Assembly: GCF_028607085.1 (NCBI RefSeq)
Contig: NZ_CP117411.1
Location: 1,922,001 to 1,986,000 of the forward strand
DNA length: 64,000 nucleotides
Direction: 5' to 3'
DNA from: Sphingomonas naphthae
GTDB taxonomy: Bacteria; Pseudomonadota; Alphaproteobacteria; Sphingomonadales; Sphingomonadaceae
The position numbers and the translations under genes were made by a program. Positions within the stretch are counted from its first letter, which is position 1; the number at the start of each line of letters is the position of its first letter. Below the pieces are notes generated by a model. That model ran no database searches. It was not told the origin of the DNA and saw only the letters and a program-made list of their open reading frames with translations. Positions 18,839-27,729 of the stretch are shown here, piece after piece.

Positions 18839-19195
18839 TCACTCCGCCGGCATTTCCCACAGTTCGATGGGATTGCCTTCGGGATCATGGATGCGCGCGA
18901 AGCGACCCGTTTCCGGGCTGTCCCAATCGGCCGAGGTGATGACCTCCACCCCCGCGCCGCGCAGCGACTCGAGCAATTCGTCCAGCCCCTCGACCCGCAG
19001 GTTCAGCATCCACTGACGATCGGCGGGGAAATAATCGGTGTCGGCCTTGAATGGCGCGAACACGGTCGGCCCGGCCTGCTGGTCGAACATCCAGGCGCCG
19101 GGCGCCGGAACCCCGAGCGTCTCCTGATACCACGCCTTCAGCGCATCGGGATCGCGGGCGCGGAAGAAGAGTCCGCCGATGCCGGTTACACCCAT
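18839..19195 (-). CDS. VOC-family (glyoxalase/bleomycin-resistance fold) protein
   Basis: 118 residues from ATG 19195, with GGGGGAG 6-7 bases upstream. One pair of beta-alpha-beta-beta-beta modules: GIGGLFFRARDPDALKAWYQETLGVP and, near the C-terminus, RFARIHDPEGNPIELWEMP, which carries the usual metal-ligand glutamate. Substrates range from methylglyoxal adducts to antibiotics; this one is unassigned. It is 28 bases downstream of clpX on the same strand. Confidence 0.8.
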   Translation of the reverse strand: MGVTGIGGLFFRARDPDALKAWYQETLGVPAPGAWMFDQQAGPTVFAPFKADTDYFPADRQWMLNLRVEGLDELLESLRGAGVEVITSADWDSPETGRFARIHDPEGNPIELWEMPAE

Positions 19196-19223
19196 CGACG
19201 AACTCCCCCTGTTGAACCGGGCC

Positions 19224-20495
<1,272 letters not shown>

Positions 20496-20533
20496 ATGTC
20501 TCTTTCCTCCGGCATCCTCGCCGGACCTGTTTA

Positions 20534-20594
20534 GAACGGCATCCTAACCCTGCCGTTCCGGGGCGGGCAATGGTGTTTTACCACCACCCGCCCC
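20534..20594. terminator. Two adjacent hairpins between clpP and clpX
   Basis: Hairpin 1: GAACGGCA (20534-20541) pairs perfectly with TGCCGTTC (20551-20558). Hairpin 2: GGGGCGGG (20560-20567) pairs with CCCGCCCC (20587-20594), with an inner TGGTG/CACCA stem. There is no clear U-run on the minus-strand RNA, so partial termination or RNA processing that adjusts the clpX:clpP ratio is more likely than a full stop. This function is inference. Confidence 0.6.
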
Positions 20595-20668
20595 AAGAAA
20601 GCGTTACCCGGACGCCGGAGCCGTCAGGGGAAGCGCCGAAACGCCCCGCCCGGTTCCGGCCCGCGCCC

Positions 20669-21304
20669 TCAGCCGCCCGCCGATTCCTCGGTCGGCGCCG
20701 GGCGCTTGTCGAACACTTCGTCGATCAGGCCGAAGGTTTTCGCCTCGTCCGCCTCGAGGAACTTGTCGCGATCCATCGCCAGCTCGATGGCTTCGATCGG
20801 CTGGCCGGTATATTTCGCATAGAGCGAATTGAGCCGGTGCCGCATGCGAAGGATCTCGCGCGCCTGGATCTCGATATCGGCCGCCATGCCCTGCGCCCCG
20901 CCCGAGGGCTGGTGGATCATGATGCGGCTGTTGGTCGTCGCGAAGCGCAGGCCCGGCTCGCCGGCCGACAGCAGGAAGCTGCCCATCGACGCCGCCTGGC
21001 CGATGCAGAGCGTGCCGACGCGCGGCCGGATATATTGCATCGTGTCATGGATCGCGAGACCCGCCGTGACCACGCCGCCGGGGCTGTTGATATAGAGGAA
21101 GATGTCCTTCTTCGGATTCTCGGATTCGAGGAAGAGGAGCTGCGCGCAGATCAGCGAGGCCATATGGTCCTCGACGCCACCCGTCACGAAGATGATGCGC
21201 TCGCGCAGCAGGCGCGAATAGATGTCGAAGCTACGTTCGCCGCGATTGGATTGTTCGATAACGATCGGAACGAGGCCGTTCACGATGTCCACATGGTCCT
21301 GCAT
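20669..21304 (-). CDS. clpP: ClpP, proteolytic subunit of the Clp protease
   Basis: 211 residues. Serine peptidase forming the two-ring proteolytic barrel. The catalytic triad is visible as Ser106 in GQAASMGS, His131 in MIHQPSGG and Asp180, each offset by 5 from E. coli numbering. A short N-terminal propeptide is expected. The annotated ATG at 21304 gives [18 protein letters not shown], the usual alphaproteobacterial beginning. It is first in a clpP-clpX-VOC row. Trigger factor (tig) is not adjacent here. Confidence 0.97.
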   Translation of the reverse strand: MQDHVDIVNGLVPIVIEQSNRGERSFDIYSRLLRERIIFVTGGVEDHMASLICAQLLFLESENPKKDIFLYINSPGGVVTAGLAIHDTMQYIRPRVGTLCIGQAASMGSFLLSAGEPGLRFATTNSRIMIHQPSGGAQGMAADIEIQAREILRMRHRLNSLYAKYTGQPIEAIELAMDRDKFLEADEAKTFGLIDEVFDKRPAPTEESAGG

Positions 21305-21393
21305 GGGTGATCCTTCTGCCCTCTTGCCCGGCCAACATCGGCGTTTGGCCGGGGGAGTTCAAGGGTGGCTGTTTGATGCGCCTGACGGCTCAT

Positions 21394-21473
21394 GCGGTGC
21401 CTGCCCACACCCCCACCCGACCGCCCAAGCATATCCTGGCGGGCGGTCGGGTGGGGGTGTGGGCAGGCACCGC
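21394..21473. repeat. Perfect 33-bp inverted repeat beside clpP
   Basis: Bases 21394-21426 are the exact reverse complement of 21441-21473, separated by a 14-base loop (21427-21440). The arms are C/G-rich (GCGGTGCCTGCCCACACC... against ...GGTGTGGGCAGGCACCGC). No mismatch occurs in 33 bp, which is unusual for a plain terminator. It lies between clpP (start at 21304) and the downstream end of the minus-strand gene that stops at 21514. Confidence 0.9.
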
Positions 21474-21475
21474 CC

Positions 21476-21503
21476 TCGAAATGCGATCTTTCTCGCATTT
21501 CGA
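21476..21503. terminator. Second perfect hairpin (11-bp stem), likely terminator of the 21514 gene
   Basis: TCGAAATGCGA (21476-21486) pairs perfectly with TCGCATTTCGA (21493-21503) around the loop TCTTTC. It begins 3 bases after the 33-bp repeat and 11 bases beyond the stop of the minus-strand endonuclease/phosphatase gene. Read on the minus strand it is the first structure met after that gene, so a termination role is reasonable although a U-run is missing. Confidence 0.65.
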
Positions 21504-21513
21504 CAGGGGAAAT

Positions 21514-22209
21514 TCACCCGATACGGATGCGCGCCCAGACGGGCAGATGATCCGACGCGATCCGCGCGGTGGGCGATACATGCACGCCCGCCTCCTCCAC
21601 CCGGATGCCGGGCGTGGCGAACATGCGGTCGAGGCGGCCGATCGGTCGGCGCGCGTGGAAGCTGGGGCCGGTCACGATCGTCTGGTGGTGCTGGGCGAAA
21701 TCGCGCAGGCATCCGCCCGCCGGCATCCATTCGTTGAGGTCGCCCATCAGCATGCAGGGCATGTCCTCGTCCTGCGCCGCGATATGGTTGAGGATCGCCC
21801 GCGCCTGGCGCCGCCGCCACAGGCCCGACAGGTCGAGATGCATCCCCACGACTCGCAGTCTGCGCCCGCGCACGTCGAGATCGGCCATCACCGCGCCGCG
21901 CGGTTCCAGCGCGGGAATGGTTAGCGCCTGGCAGCGGCGGATCTCCACCCCCTCCCCCACCAGAAGCGCATTGCCGTGCCAGCCCATGCTGCCGTGCCGC
22001 GCCGCGATCGGCACCGGCCGATAGCCGCTATGCTCGGCCAGCATGTGGAAGGGTATGGCGCTGGCCCGCTGGCCGAACCGGCGATCGGCCTCCTGCAAGG
22101 CGACCACGTCGGCGCCGATCTCGCGCAGCACCTCTATCACCCGCTCGGGCCGGCGGCGGCGATCGGAGCCGATGCATTTACGGATATTGTAGGAAGCGAT
22201 GATCGGCAT
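21514..22209 (-). CDS. Endonuclease/exonuclease/phosphatase (EEP) family protein
   Basis: 231 residues from ATG 22209; an in-frame TTG at 22248 is less likely because the conserved fold starts with IIASYNIRKCIG. The DNase I-like catalytic landmarks are present in order: SYNIR, VVALQEAD (metal-binding Glu), VGMHLDLS, LMGDLNEW (Asp/Asn) and SDHLPVWA (Asp-His). Such proteins hydrolyse phosphodiesters in DNA, RNA, inositol phosphates or lipids; no signal peptide is seen, so it is probably cytoplasmic. Divergent from the TonB-dependent receptor gene. Confidence 0.88.
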   Translation of the reverse strand: MPIIASYNIRKCIGSDRRRRPERVIEVLREIGADVVALQEADRRFGQRASAIPFHMLAEHSGYRPVPIAARHGSMGWHGNALLVGEGVEIRRCQALTIPALEPRGAVMADLDVRGRRLRVVGMHLDLSGLWRRRQARAILNHIAAQDEDMPCMLMGDLNEWMPAGGCLRDFAQHHQTIVTGPSFHARRPIGRLDRMFATPGIRVEEAGVHVSPTARIASDHLPVWARIRIG

Positions 22210-22277
22210 GGAGGCGCGAACCGTCTCTGCGGGCGGGAGTTCCCTCAAATAGCAATCGTGTGCGGCACTCCTGCAAC

Positions 22278-22300
22278 ACTGTCATATGAATTGTGACAGT
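22278..22300. promoter_or_regulatory. Palindrome ACTGTCA-N9-TGACAGT in the divergent promoter region
   Basis: A perfect 7-bp inverted repeat with the AT-rich spacer tatgaattg, followed directly by a small hairpin CCCTC-GTGA-GAGGG (22303-22316). It sits between the divergently transcribed EEP gene (start 22209) and TonB-dependent receptor gene (start 22466). Symmetry, spacing and position fit a dimeric repressor or activator site. No regulator gene is adjacent, so the protein is unknown. Confidence 0.6.
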
Positions 22301-22465
22301 CCCCCTCGTGAGAGGGAGCGCGCGGGCGTCCCGATGTTGCGACGCGGCACGGGCTGGGTTACCGGATCGGGCATGGGGGGACGCGGCCCCCGGCGTTAAC
22401 GACATGAGATTGTCACGAAGCGCCGCCATTGGCCGCCCCGCACCAGAGTTAATTGGGGGTTCAAA

Positions 22466-25400
22466 ATGCGGAAATTGTTCGTCGGCTGCGCCATGGCGGC
22501 GCTGGCCACCAGCGCGGCTTATGCCCAGGAAACGACCTCGTCGATCCGTGGTTCCGTCGACGCCGCCGGCGCGCCGGTCGCCAACGCGACGGTGAAGGTC
22601 ACCCACGTCCCGTCGGGCACGACGACGACGACCGTCACCAGCAGCGACGGCAGCTTCAGCGCCTCGGGCCTGCGCATCGGCGGTCCGTTCACCGTCGAAG
22701 TCACCGCCAGCGGCTACCCGACCACCTCGGTCACCGACATCCAGCTGACCGCCGGTCAGCCGATGCGCCTGCCGATCTCGATGGAGAGCGGCGGCCAGGA
22801 CATCGTCGTCACCGCCGCGCGCTCGGGCGCCGTCGAGCAGTCGACCGGCCCGCTCACCTCGCTCGGCCGCCAGCAGATCGCCGGCGTCGCCACGGTCAAC
22901 CGCGACATTCGCGACATCGCCCGCCGCGATCCGTTCGTCACGATCGACCAGACCAACAGCCGCGCGATCGAAATCGCCGGCCAGAACGGCCGTCTCAACA
23001 AATTCTCCGTCGACGGCGTGAACTTCTCGGACAATTTCGGCCTCAACAACGGCGGCCTGCCGACCAACCGTGGCCCGGTGCCGATCGACGCGATCGAGCA
23101 GCTCTCGGTCAAGGTCGCCCCGTATGACGTCTCGGAAGGCAATTTCCAGGGCGGCGCGATCAACGTGGTGCTGCGCTCGGGCGCCAACAACTTCCACGGC
23201 TCGGCCTTCTACACCTATTCCGACGACGGGATGCTGGGCAACAAGACGCTGGCGCTGCGCCCGTCCTTCACCTTCAAGTCGAAGAATTACGGCGGCTTCC
23301 TCTCCGGCCCGGTCATCAAGGACAAGCTGTTCTTCGCGCTCAGCTACGAAAAGCTGAACGAGACCACCCCGGCCGACATCCTGAACTCGGCGATCCCGAA
23401 TTACAGCGATGCGACGATCGCGACCGTCACCGGCATTGCGCAGAACCGCTACAGCTACGCCGCCGGCGCGCCCTTCCAGACCGCTAAGGAATATGACGAG
23501 AAGATCACGGCGAAGGTCGATTGGAACATCACCGACGGCCAGCGCCTGTCGGCAACCTACATCCGCAACGAGGGCACTCGCGGCTTCCAGCAGGGTTACT
23601 CGACCTCGACGACTTCGCCGGGTGTCGGCCTCGACTCGAACGCTTATCAGCTGTCCGAAAAGGTCAATTCGGGCGTCCTCCAGCTGAACTCCGAATGGTC
23701 GGATAATTTCTCGACCGAAGTGCGCGGCAACTATCGCAAGTACGATCGCGGTCAGGATTCGTTCGGCGCTACGACGCAGGGCCAGTTCACCGTGTGCACC
23801 GACGCCGTTAGCGTTGGGTCGCTCTCGCAGTGCACCAACGGCACGTCGACCGCCCCCGGCCCGCTGCGCGTCCTCTTCGCGCCCGACCCTTCGCGTCAAG
23901 CGAACTCGCTGGCGACTGAGAGCTTTGGCGGAGACGTTTCGGCCAAGTGGAACTGGATGAACCACAACATCAAGGCGATCGCGGGTTACAATCACCTGAA
24001 GGTGTATAACCTGTTCGTCCAGAACGCGCTCGGCACCTACTATTTCGACTCGATCGCGGACTTCCAGAGCGGTACGGCCGGTCAGCTGACGCTCGGTGGA
24101 TCGATCACCGGCAATATCAACGACGCTGCGGCACGCTACGCCTACGCGCAGTATAATTTCGCGATCCAGGACAGCTGGGACGTCACCGACTCGATCAACA
24201 TCACCTACGGTGGTCGCTACGATCTGTTCCAGTCGCAGAGCCGACCGCTCCGCAACGCCAACTTCATCGCGCGCTATGGCTTCAACAACCAGGAAACCTA
24301 CGACGGTAAGGGTGTCTACCAGCCGCGCATCGGCGCGACCTGGAAGGTCACGCCGCGCCTGACGATCCGCGGTGGCGGCGGTCTCTTCGCCGGCCAGTCG
24401 CCGGACGTGTGGCTGTCGAACAGCTTCTCGAACACCGGCGTTGTCACCAACAGCATTCAGCTGACGCGGGGCGATGCCACCTGCACTGTCGTTGCAGCCT
24501 GCAATGCCGCGCTCAATGCCGCTCTGAATAACGTTGGCCCCGGCGGCAACATCAACGCGGCCGCCGTGCAAAACTATCTGCGCACCAACACCACCTCGCT
24601 GGCGCTGGCCGCTACCAACTCGATCGATCCGGGCTTCCAGATCCCGTCGATCTGGAAGGCCAGCCTCTCGGTCGATTATCGTCTGGACCTCGGTCTCGAC
24701 AGCAGCCTCGGCCACACCTTCGGTGACGGCTGGCGCGTCGGCGGCGACTTCACCTACACCAACGTGAAGAACGCGGCCGACTATATCGATCTGCGTTCGG
24801 CACAGATCGGCACCCTGCCCGATGGCCGCCCGCGTTACGGCCCGGTCACGAGCGCGACGGCAAACCAGGATCTCTTCCTGACGAACGACAAGCGTGGCCG
24901 CGGCTACATCTTCGTCGGTCGCCTGACCAAGAAGTATGATTTCGGCCTGAGCGCTGGCGTCACCTACACCTACCAGGACATCAAGGACGCCAATGCGGTG
25001 ACCTCGTCCACCGCCAGCTCGAACTATGGCCAGACCGCCATGGCCGATCCGAACAGCGCGGCCTACGGCACGTCGATCTATCAGATCCGCAACACCTTCA
25101 AGTTCAGCGTCGATTTCGATCACGCCTTCATCGGCGACTACAAGACGCGCATCGCCATGTTCGGCGAAAAGCGTTCGGGTCGCCCGTACAGCTTCACCAT
25201 GAACGATCCTACTGCGGGCCGTTCGGCGGTGTTCGGTACGCTCGGCCAGTCGAACCGTTACCTGCTGTACGTGCCGAACGTGTCGAGCATCACCGCCGAC
25301 CCGAACGTCACGTATCGGCCGGCCGTGACGATCCCGGTCGGCGCTACGGCAGCCCAGATCGCGGCGCTAAATGCCACGGCCGACGCTTCGGCGGCGGCGA

Positions 25401-25792
25401 CCTTCGGCGCGCTGCAATCGTTCATCCAGGGCAACAAGAACCTGACGGACGCGCAGGGCACGATCATCGGCAAGAATACGGAGCGTAGCCCGTCCTTCTT
25501 CAAGATCGATCTCCACGTCGATCAGGAACTGCCGGTTCCGGGCTGGAGCGGTGCGCGCTTCAAGGTGTTCGCCGACATGGAGAACGTCCTGAACTTCATC
25601 GACAAGGACTACGGCTCGCTGCGTCAGCTCGGCTTCCCGTACTTCTCGAGCCTGGTGAACGTTGCTTGCGCCACCCAGGTGGGCACCAACTGCACCCAGT
25701 ATCGCTACTCGAGCTTCCAGAACCCGAACATCATCAACCAGACCCGCTACTCGCTGTGGCAGCTCCGCGTTGGTGCCCGCTTCGAGTTCTAA
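22466..25792 (+). CDS. TonB-dependent outer-membrane receptor with carboxypeptidase-like N-terminal domain
   Basis: 1108 residues. Signal peptide 1-20/21 (MRKLFVGCAMAALATSAAYA). Residues ~24-108 form a CarboxypepD_reg beta-sandwich (SSIRGSVDAAGAPVANATVKVTH). A TonB-box-like DIVVTAARS follows, then the plug (GQNGRLNKFSVDGVNFSDNFGLNNGG) and a large 22-strand-type barrel ending in the C-terminal aromatic GARFEF expected for BAM recognition. The architecture is that of Oar/SusC-like receptors that import large ligands such as glycans, peptides or siderophores. Codons in the second half shift toward CGT/GGT/GCT, a sign of high expression. No partner lipoprotein or degradative enzyme lies next to it. 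It ends at a strong terminator. Confidence 0.93.
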   Translation: MRKLFVGCAMAALATSAAYAQETTSSIRGSVDAAGAPVANATVKVTHVPSGTTTTTVTSSDGSFSASGLRIGGPFTVEVTASGYPTTSVTDIQLTAGQPMRLPISMESGGQDIVVTAARSGAVEQSTGPLTSLGRQQIAGVATVNRDIRDIARRDPFVTIDQTNSRAIEIAGQNGRLNKFSVDGVNFSDNFGLNNGGLPTNRGPVPIDAIEQLSVKVAPYDVSEGNFQGGAINVVLRSGANNFHGSAFYTYSDDGMLGNKTLALRPSFTFKSKNYGGFLSGPVIKDKLFFALSYEKLNETTPADILNSAIPNYSDATIATVTGIAQNRYSYAAGAPFQTAKEYDEKITAKVDWNITDGQRLSATYIRNEGTRGFQQGYSTSTTSPGVGLDSNAYQLSEKVNSGVLQLNSEWSDNFSTEVRGNYRKYDRGQDSFGATTQGQFTVCTDAVSVGSLSQCTNGTSTAPGPLRVLFAPDPSRQANSLATESFGGDVSAKWNWMNHNIKAIAGYNHLKVYNLFVQNALGTYYFDSIADFQSGTAGQLTLGGSITGNINDAAARYAYAQYNFAIQDSWDVTDSINITYGGRYDLFQSQSRPLRNANFIARYGFNNQETYDGKGVYQPRIGATWKVTPRLTIRGGGGLFAGQSPDVWLSNSFSNTGVVTNSIQLTRGDATCTVVAACNAALNAALNNVGPGGNINAAAVQNYLRTNTTSLALAATNSIDPGFQIPSIWKASLSVDYRLDLGLDSSLGHTFGDGWRVGGDFTYTNVKNAADYIDLRSAQIGTLPDGRPRYGPVTSATANQDLFLTNDKRGRGYIFVGRLTKKYDFGLSAGVTYTYQDIKDANAVTSSTASSNYGQTAMADPNSAAYGTSIYQIRNTFKFSVDFDHAFIGDYKTRIAMFGEKRSGRPYSFTMNDPTAGRSAVFGTLGQSNRYLLYVPNVSSITADPNVTYRPAVTIPVGATAAQIAALNATADASAAATFGALQSFIQGNKNLTDAQGTIIGKNTERSPSFFKIDLHVDQELPVPGWSGARFKVFADMENVLNFIDKDYGSLRQLGFPYFSSLVNVACATQVGTNCTQYRYSSFQNPNIINQTRYSLWQLRVGARFEF

Positions 25793-25835
25793 GCGACCGA
25801 GACCCGGTGGCCCCGCGCCACCGGCCAACAGGACG

Positions 25836-25869
25836 AACCCCGCCGGTCACCACGACCGGCGGGGTTTTT
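25836..25869 (+). terminator. Rho-independent terminator of the TonB-dependent receptor gene
   Basis: A perfect stem AACCCCGCCGGTC / GACCGGCGGGGTT around a 5-base loop (accac, 25849-25853), followed by a T-run (25865-25869) and CTTT. It lies 44 bases after the stop codon. Confidence 0.95.
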
Positions 25870-26167
25870 CTTTGCTGCGGTGGAGTGACCGCATGCACGG
25901 GAGCGGCCGCCTTGGGCATGGCGAACGACACGCACTTATGCCCGCTGAACGCTTGGCCTCCATCACGCGGCGCCCAGCACGACAGGATTGCGGCAATGGC
26001 TGCGGCGAGGGCCATGGTCATCAGGGGGATGAGCGCCCCACTATCAGGAGCGTGATCGGTACGCCTGAAAGCCAGCGAGCCGGGGACCGCTCAGACCGTC
26101 GATCCATCCCGCCTGCGCAAGTCGTGAAGCGTCGGCCGACCGGGCCGTCAGCCCGCGAGCCGGAGTT
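25870..26167. other. 298-bp stretch without a confident gene
   Basis: No RNA gene or recognisable protein is seen. A minus-strand frame starting with ATG 26021 (MTMALAAAIAAILSCWAP) has a signal-peptide-like opening and reads on through the terminator to 25734. It has no Shine-Dalgarno sequence and reads through another gene's terminator, so I do not call it. The region separates the receptor gene from the convergent O-acetylation genes. Confidence 0.5.
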
Positions 26168-27580
26168 TCAGAACTGATAGTAGATGAACGGCGCGACACC
26201 CTCGTAGCGCATCGCGTCGATCACGAGGATCAGCGCGCCCGCCGCGAGGCCGAGCGCGGGGGCCGGCAGGCGGAGGGCCTGTGTCGCCACGCCCTGCGCC
26301 AGATGGCGCGGGGTGAAGTGGATCGCGAGACCGAACAGGATCAGCGCCACGCCCAGCGGCGTCACCACCGCGCTCGTCGCGGTCGAGCCGGCGAGGCCCG
26401 CCAGATAGTCCATCGCGCCGGCGAAACTCTCGGCGCGAAAGAAGATCCAGGCGACCAGCACCACATGGAAGGTGACGATCACGCCCAGCCAGCGCGGCAT
26501 CAGATCGCCGTCGTCGGCGTCCAGCGCGCGGGCGGCGAGCCGCTCGATCACCAGCACAATGCCATGGATCGCGCCCCAAACCACGAACGTCCATTTGGCA
26601 CCGTGCCAGAAGCCGCCGATCACCATCGTGAGGAACAGGTTCACGCATTGCCGCGCGAACCCCTTCCGGTTGCCGCCCAGCGGAATGTAGAGATAGTCGC
26701 GCAGCCAGCTCGACAGGCTGATGTGCCAGCGCCGCCAGAAATCCTGGAGCGACGCGGCGCGATAGGGCTGGTTGAAATTGTGCGGGAAGCGGTAGCCGAG
26801 CAGCGCCGCGATGCCGATCGCCATGTCCGAATAGGCCGAGAAGTCGCAGTAGATCTGCACCGCATAGCCATAAGCGGCGGCGATCAGGTCTAGCCGTGAA
26901 TGGGCCGTCGGATCGAAGAACACCGGATCGACGAGATTGACCGACAGTTCGGAGGCGACGACCGCCTTCTTGAACAGCCCCCAGACGATCAGCACCAGAC
27001 CCATCGCCACCATGCCGCGATCGAGCTTAGGCCGGGTTTGGAATTGCGGCACCAGATCGGCCGCGCGCACGATCGGCCCCGCCACCAGATGCGGGAAGAA
27101 GGACATGAGCAGGGTGATGTCGAGCAGCGATGCGGGCTTCACCCGGCCGCGATGCACGTCGATCAGGTAGCTCATCCCCTGGAAGGTGAAGAAGGAGACG
27201 CCGACCGGCAGGATCACCTGCAACAAGGGCAGATCGCGCTGGATGCCGAGATCGGTGAGCAGCAGCGAGACCTGCTCGAGAAAGAAGTCGAAATATTTGA
27301 AGAAGCCGAGGATCGCGAGATTGGCGATCACGCCCAGGGTGACGATCGCCTTGCGGCGGGCGGCATCGTCCCAATCGGTCGCCACGATCGCGCGGGCGGC
27401 GCCCCAGTTGAGGAAGGCCGACAGGATCAGCAGCGCGACGAACCGCCAGTCCCACGCGCCGTAGAACACCCAGCTGGCGAGCAGCAGCAGGATCTTGCGC
27501 CATTCATTGTCCTTCATCTGCCAGATGACGGTGAAGATGAGGAGGAAGAAGAGGCCGAAGGTGAGGGTGGGGAAGAGCAT
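26168..27580 (-). CDS. MBOAT-family O-acyltransferase (AlgI-like)
   Basis: 470 residues with about ten hydrophobic segments. It starts MLFPTLTFGLFFLLIFTVIW and contains the MBOAT landmarks FFPHLVAGPIVRA, NFNQPYRAASLQDFWRRWHISLSSWLRDYLYIPLGGNRKG and GGFWHGAKWTFVVWG with the catalytic histidine. AlgI/DltB/PatA-type proteins pass acetyl groups across the inner membrane to a periplasmic O-acetyltransferase. Two SGNH proteins encoded just upstream on the same strand are the likely partners. The acceptor polymer is not identifiable from this window. Confidence 0.93.
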   Translation of the reverse strand: MLFPTLTFGLFFLLIFTVIWQMKDNEWRKILLLLASWVFYGAWDWRFVALLILSAFLNWGAARAIVATDWDDAARRKAIVTLGVIANLAILGFFKYFDFFLEQVSLLLTDLGIQRDLPLLQVILPVGVSFFTFQGMSYLIDVHRGRVKPASLLDITLLMSFFPHLVAGPIVRAADLVPQFQTRPKLDRGMVAMGLVLIVWGLFKKAVVASELSVNLVDPVFFDPTAHSRLDLIAAAYGYAVQIYCDFSAYSDMAIGIAALLGYRFPHNFNQPYRAASLQDFWRRWHISLSSWLRDYLYIPLGGNRKGFARQCVNLFLTMVIGGFWHGAKWTFVVWGAIHGIVLVIERLAARALDADDGDLMPRWLGVIVTFHVVLVAWIFFRAESFAGAMDYLAGLAGSTATSAVVTPLGVALILFGLAIHFTPRHLAQGVATQALRLPAPALGLAAGALILVIDAMRYEGVAPFIYYQF

Positions 27581-27614
27581 TTAGCGGTGCTCCTGCCCTG
27601 CTTTCACCAGACGT

Positions 27615-27700
27615 ACCGTTCGTCCTGAGCGAAGTCGAAGGACGTGCCCCAAGCGCTGCGTCCAGTCGCCCGTGCTTCGACTGCGCTCAGCACGAACGGT
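27615..27700. repeat. Dispersed palindromic repeat, family B, copy 1
   Basis: About 86 bases: ACCGTTCGTCCTGAGCGAAG...AAGGACGTG, a short spacer, then CGTGCTTCGACTGCGCTCAGCACGAACGGT, the inverted partner with a few mismatches. A second copy is at 39339-39422. It lies between the MBOAT gene and its SGNH neighbour, so it would be transcribed inside a probable operon. Confidence 0.85.
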
Positions 27701-27729
27701 AGAGGGAGAGCGCATCGCGCCAACCCCTC

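Noticed and set aside
22178-25123. A 981-residue open frame antisense to the TonB receptor gene
   Set aside because: It is a by-product of high-GC codon bias on the opposite strand of a clear gene. It has no family motifs and overlaps the receptor fully.
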